64,000 nt of DNA, from positions 42,799,215 to 42,863,214 of the forward strand of contig CP092879.1 in the NCBI GenBank assembly GCA_030710605.1. Direction: 5' to 3'. The translations under genes and the position numbers were made by a program. Positions 63,875-64,000 of the stretch are shown piece after piece (positions within the stretch are counted from its first letter, which is position 1; every line of letters begins with the position of its first letter). The notes below the pieces were generated by a model. The model did no database searches. It had not been told where the DNA came from and worked only from the letters and a program-made list of their open reading frames with translations. The DNA comes from Cordylochernes scorpioides. Its lineage: Eukaryota > Arthropoda > Arachnida > Pseudoscorpiones > Chernetidae.

Positions 63875-64000
63875 ATAATTCTATATATAGTTACGAGCGT
63901 CATGCGTCATTCTTCAATTCTTCAACTCTGTCACCGTTTGCTTTTTTTTTTGAATGGCGCTCTACTATTGGTTGGCTACGATGGCGCCGCCACTACGCGA
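63875..64000 (-). repeat. Dispersed repeat end, inverted copy of 30075-30245
   Basis: Shares 'gttacgagcgtcatgcg', 'tctgtcaccgtttgcttttt', 'gaatggcgctct' and 'attggttggctacgat' with the - strand of 30075-30245. The window ends inside it. Confidence 0.65.

Noticed and set aside
1-64000. CRISPR array, operons, phage or other prokaryotic systems
   Set aside because: Spliced exons, LINE/SINE/LTR elements and a metazoan Slit gene show animal nuclear DNA; the tandem repeats lack the spacer pattern of CRISPR.

Overview
This 64 kb window is AT-rich, intron-rich, transposon-laden animal DNA. The only host gene I can support is the 3' half of a Slit homologue (secreted axon-guidance ligand of Robo receptors) on the + strand, about 4.3-41.5 kb. 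I recognise 15 exons and all join in phase. They encode one LRR and the cap of LRR domain 3, the whole of LRR domain 4 (LRRNT, four LRRs, LRRCT), six EGF repeats, a laminin-G domain, one further EGF and a C-terminal cystine knot, followed by a stop. The 5' half (signal peptide, LRR domains 1-2 and most of 3) lies left of the window. Six EGFs before LamG and one after is the protostome (Drosophila-like) layout, not the nine-EGF vertebrate one. With the mariner, Penelope and gypsy content this suggests an arthropod or other protostome; I cannot name the species.

Layout. 1-4.3 kb: minisatellites, a 100-N gap, a rearranged Penelope-like element (PLE) and an 83-bp satellite. 4.3-5.8 kb: Slit LRRCT3 and LRRNT4 exons, separated by a tandem array that copies the exon/intron junction. 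5.8-15.7 kb: a large intron with a mariner element, a 5'-truncated LINE with target-site duplication, foldback elements and a U6 snRNA pseudogene just before the next exon. 15.7-26.9 kb: the LRR, LRRCT4 and EGF1 exons, plus a second 100-N gap. 26.9-35.8 kb: an intron full of nested foldback, Tigger-like and tRNA-SINE elements. 35.8-41.5 kb: EGF, LamG and knot exons, several sharply GC-rich. 41.5-43.5 kb: AT-rich candidate 3' UTR. 44-51.7 kb: intergenic repeats, including a palindrome with arms of about 290 bp, a 3.6 kb foldback and a 477-bp tandem duplication. 52-63 kb: a nest of three gypsy-type retroelements, two of them inserted into a degenerate one that is bounded by inverted repeats. 63-64 kb: unassigned sequence and one end of a dispersed repeat.

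The most interesting cross-cutting signal is a set of hammerhead-ribozyme-like motifs embedded in unrelated-looking repeats. In two families all three stems can be drawn and base pairs covary between copies. One family repeatedly carries U3 and A8 in place of the usual C3 and G8. Hammerheads are known from Penelope-like elements, so the link to PLEs is expected; the foldback carriers and the U3/A8 core deserve a check. Slit itself shows 58- and 59-bp introns, a minisatellite built from its own splice junction, and a second minisatellite directly abutting a splice acceptor.
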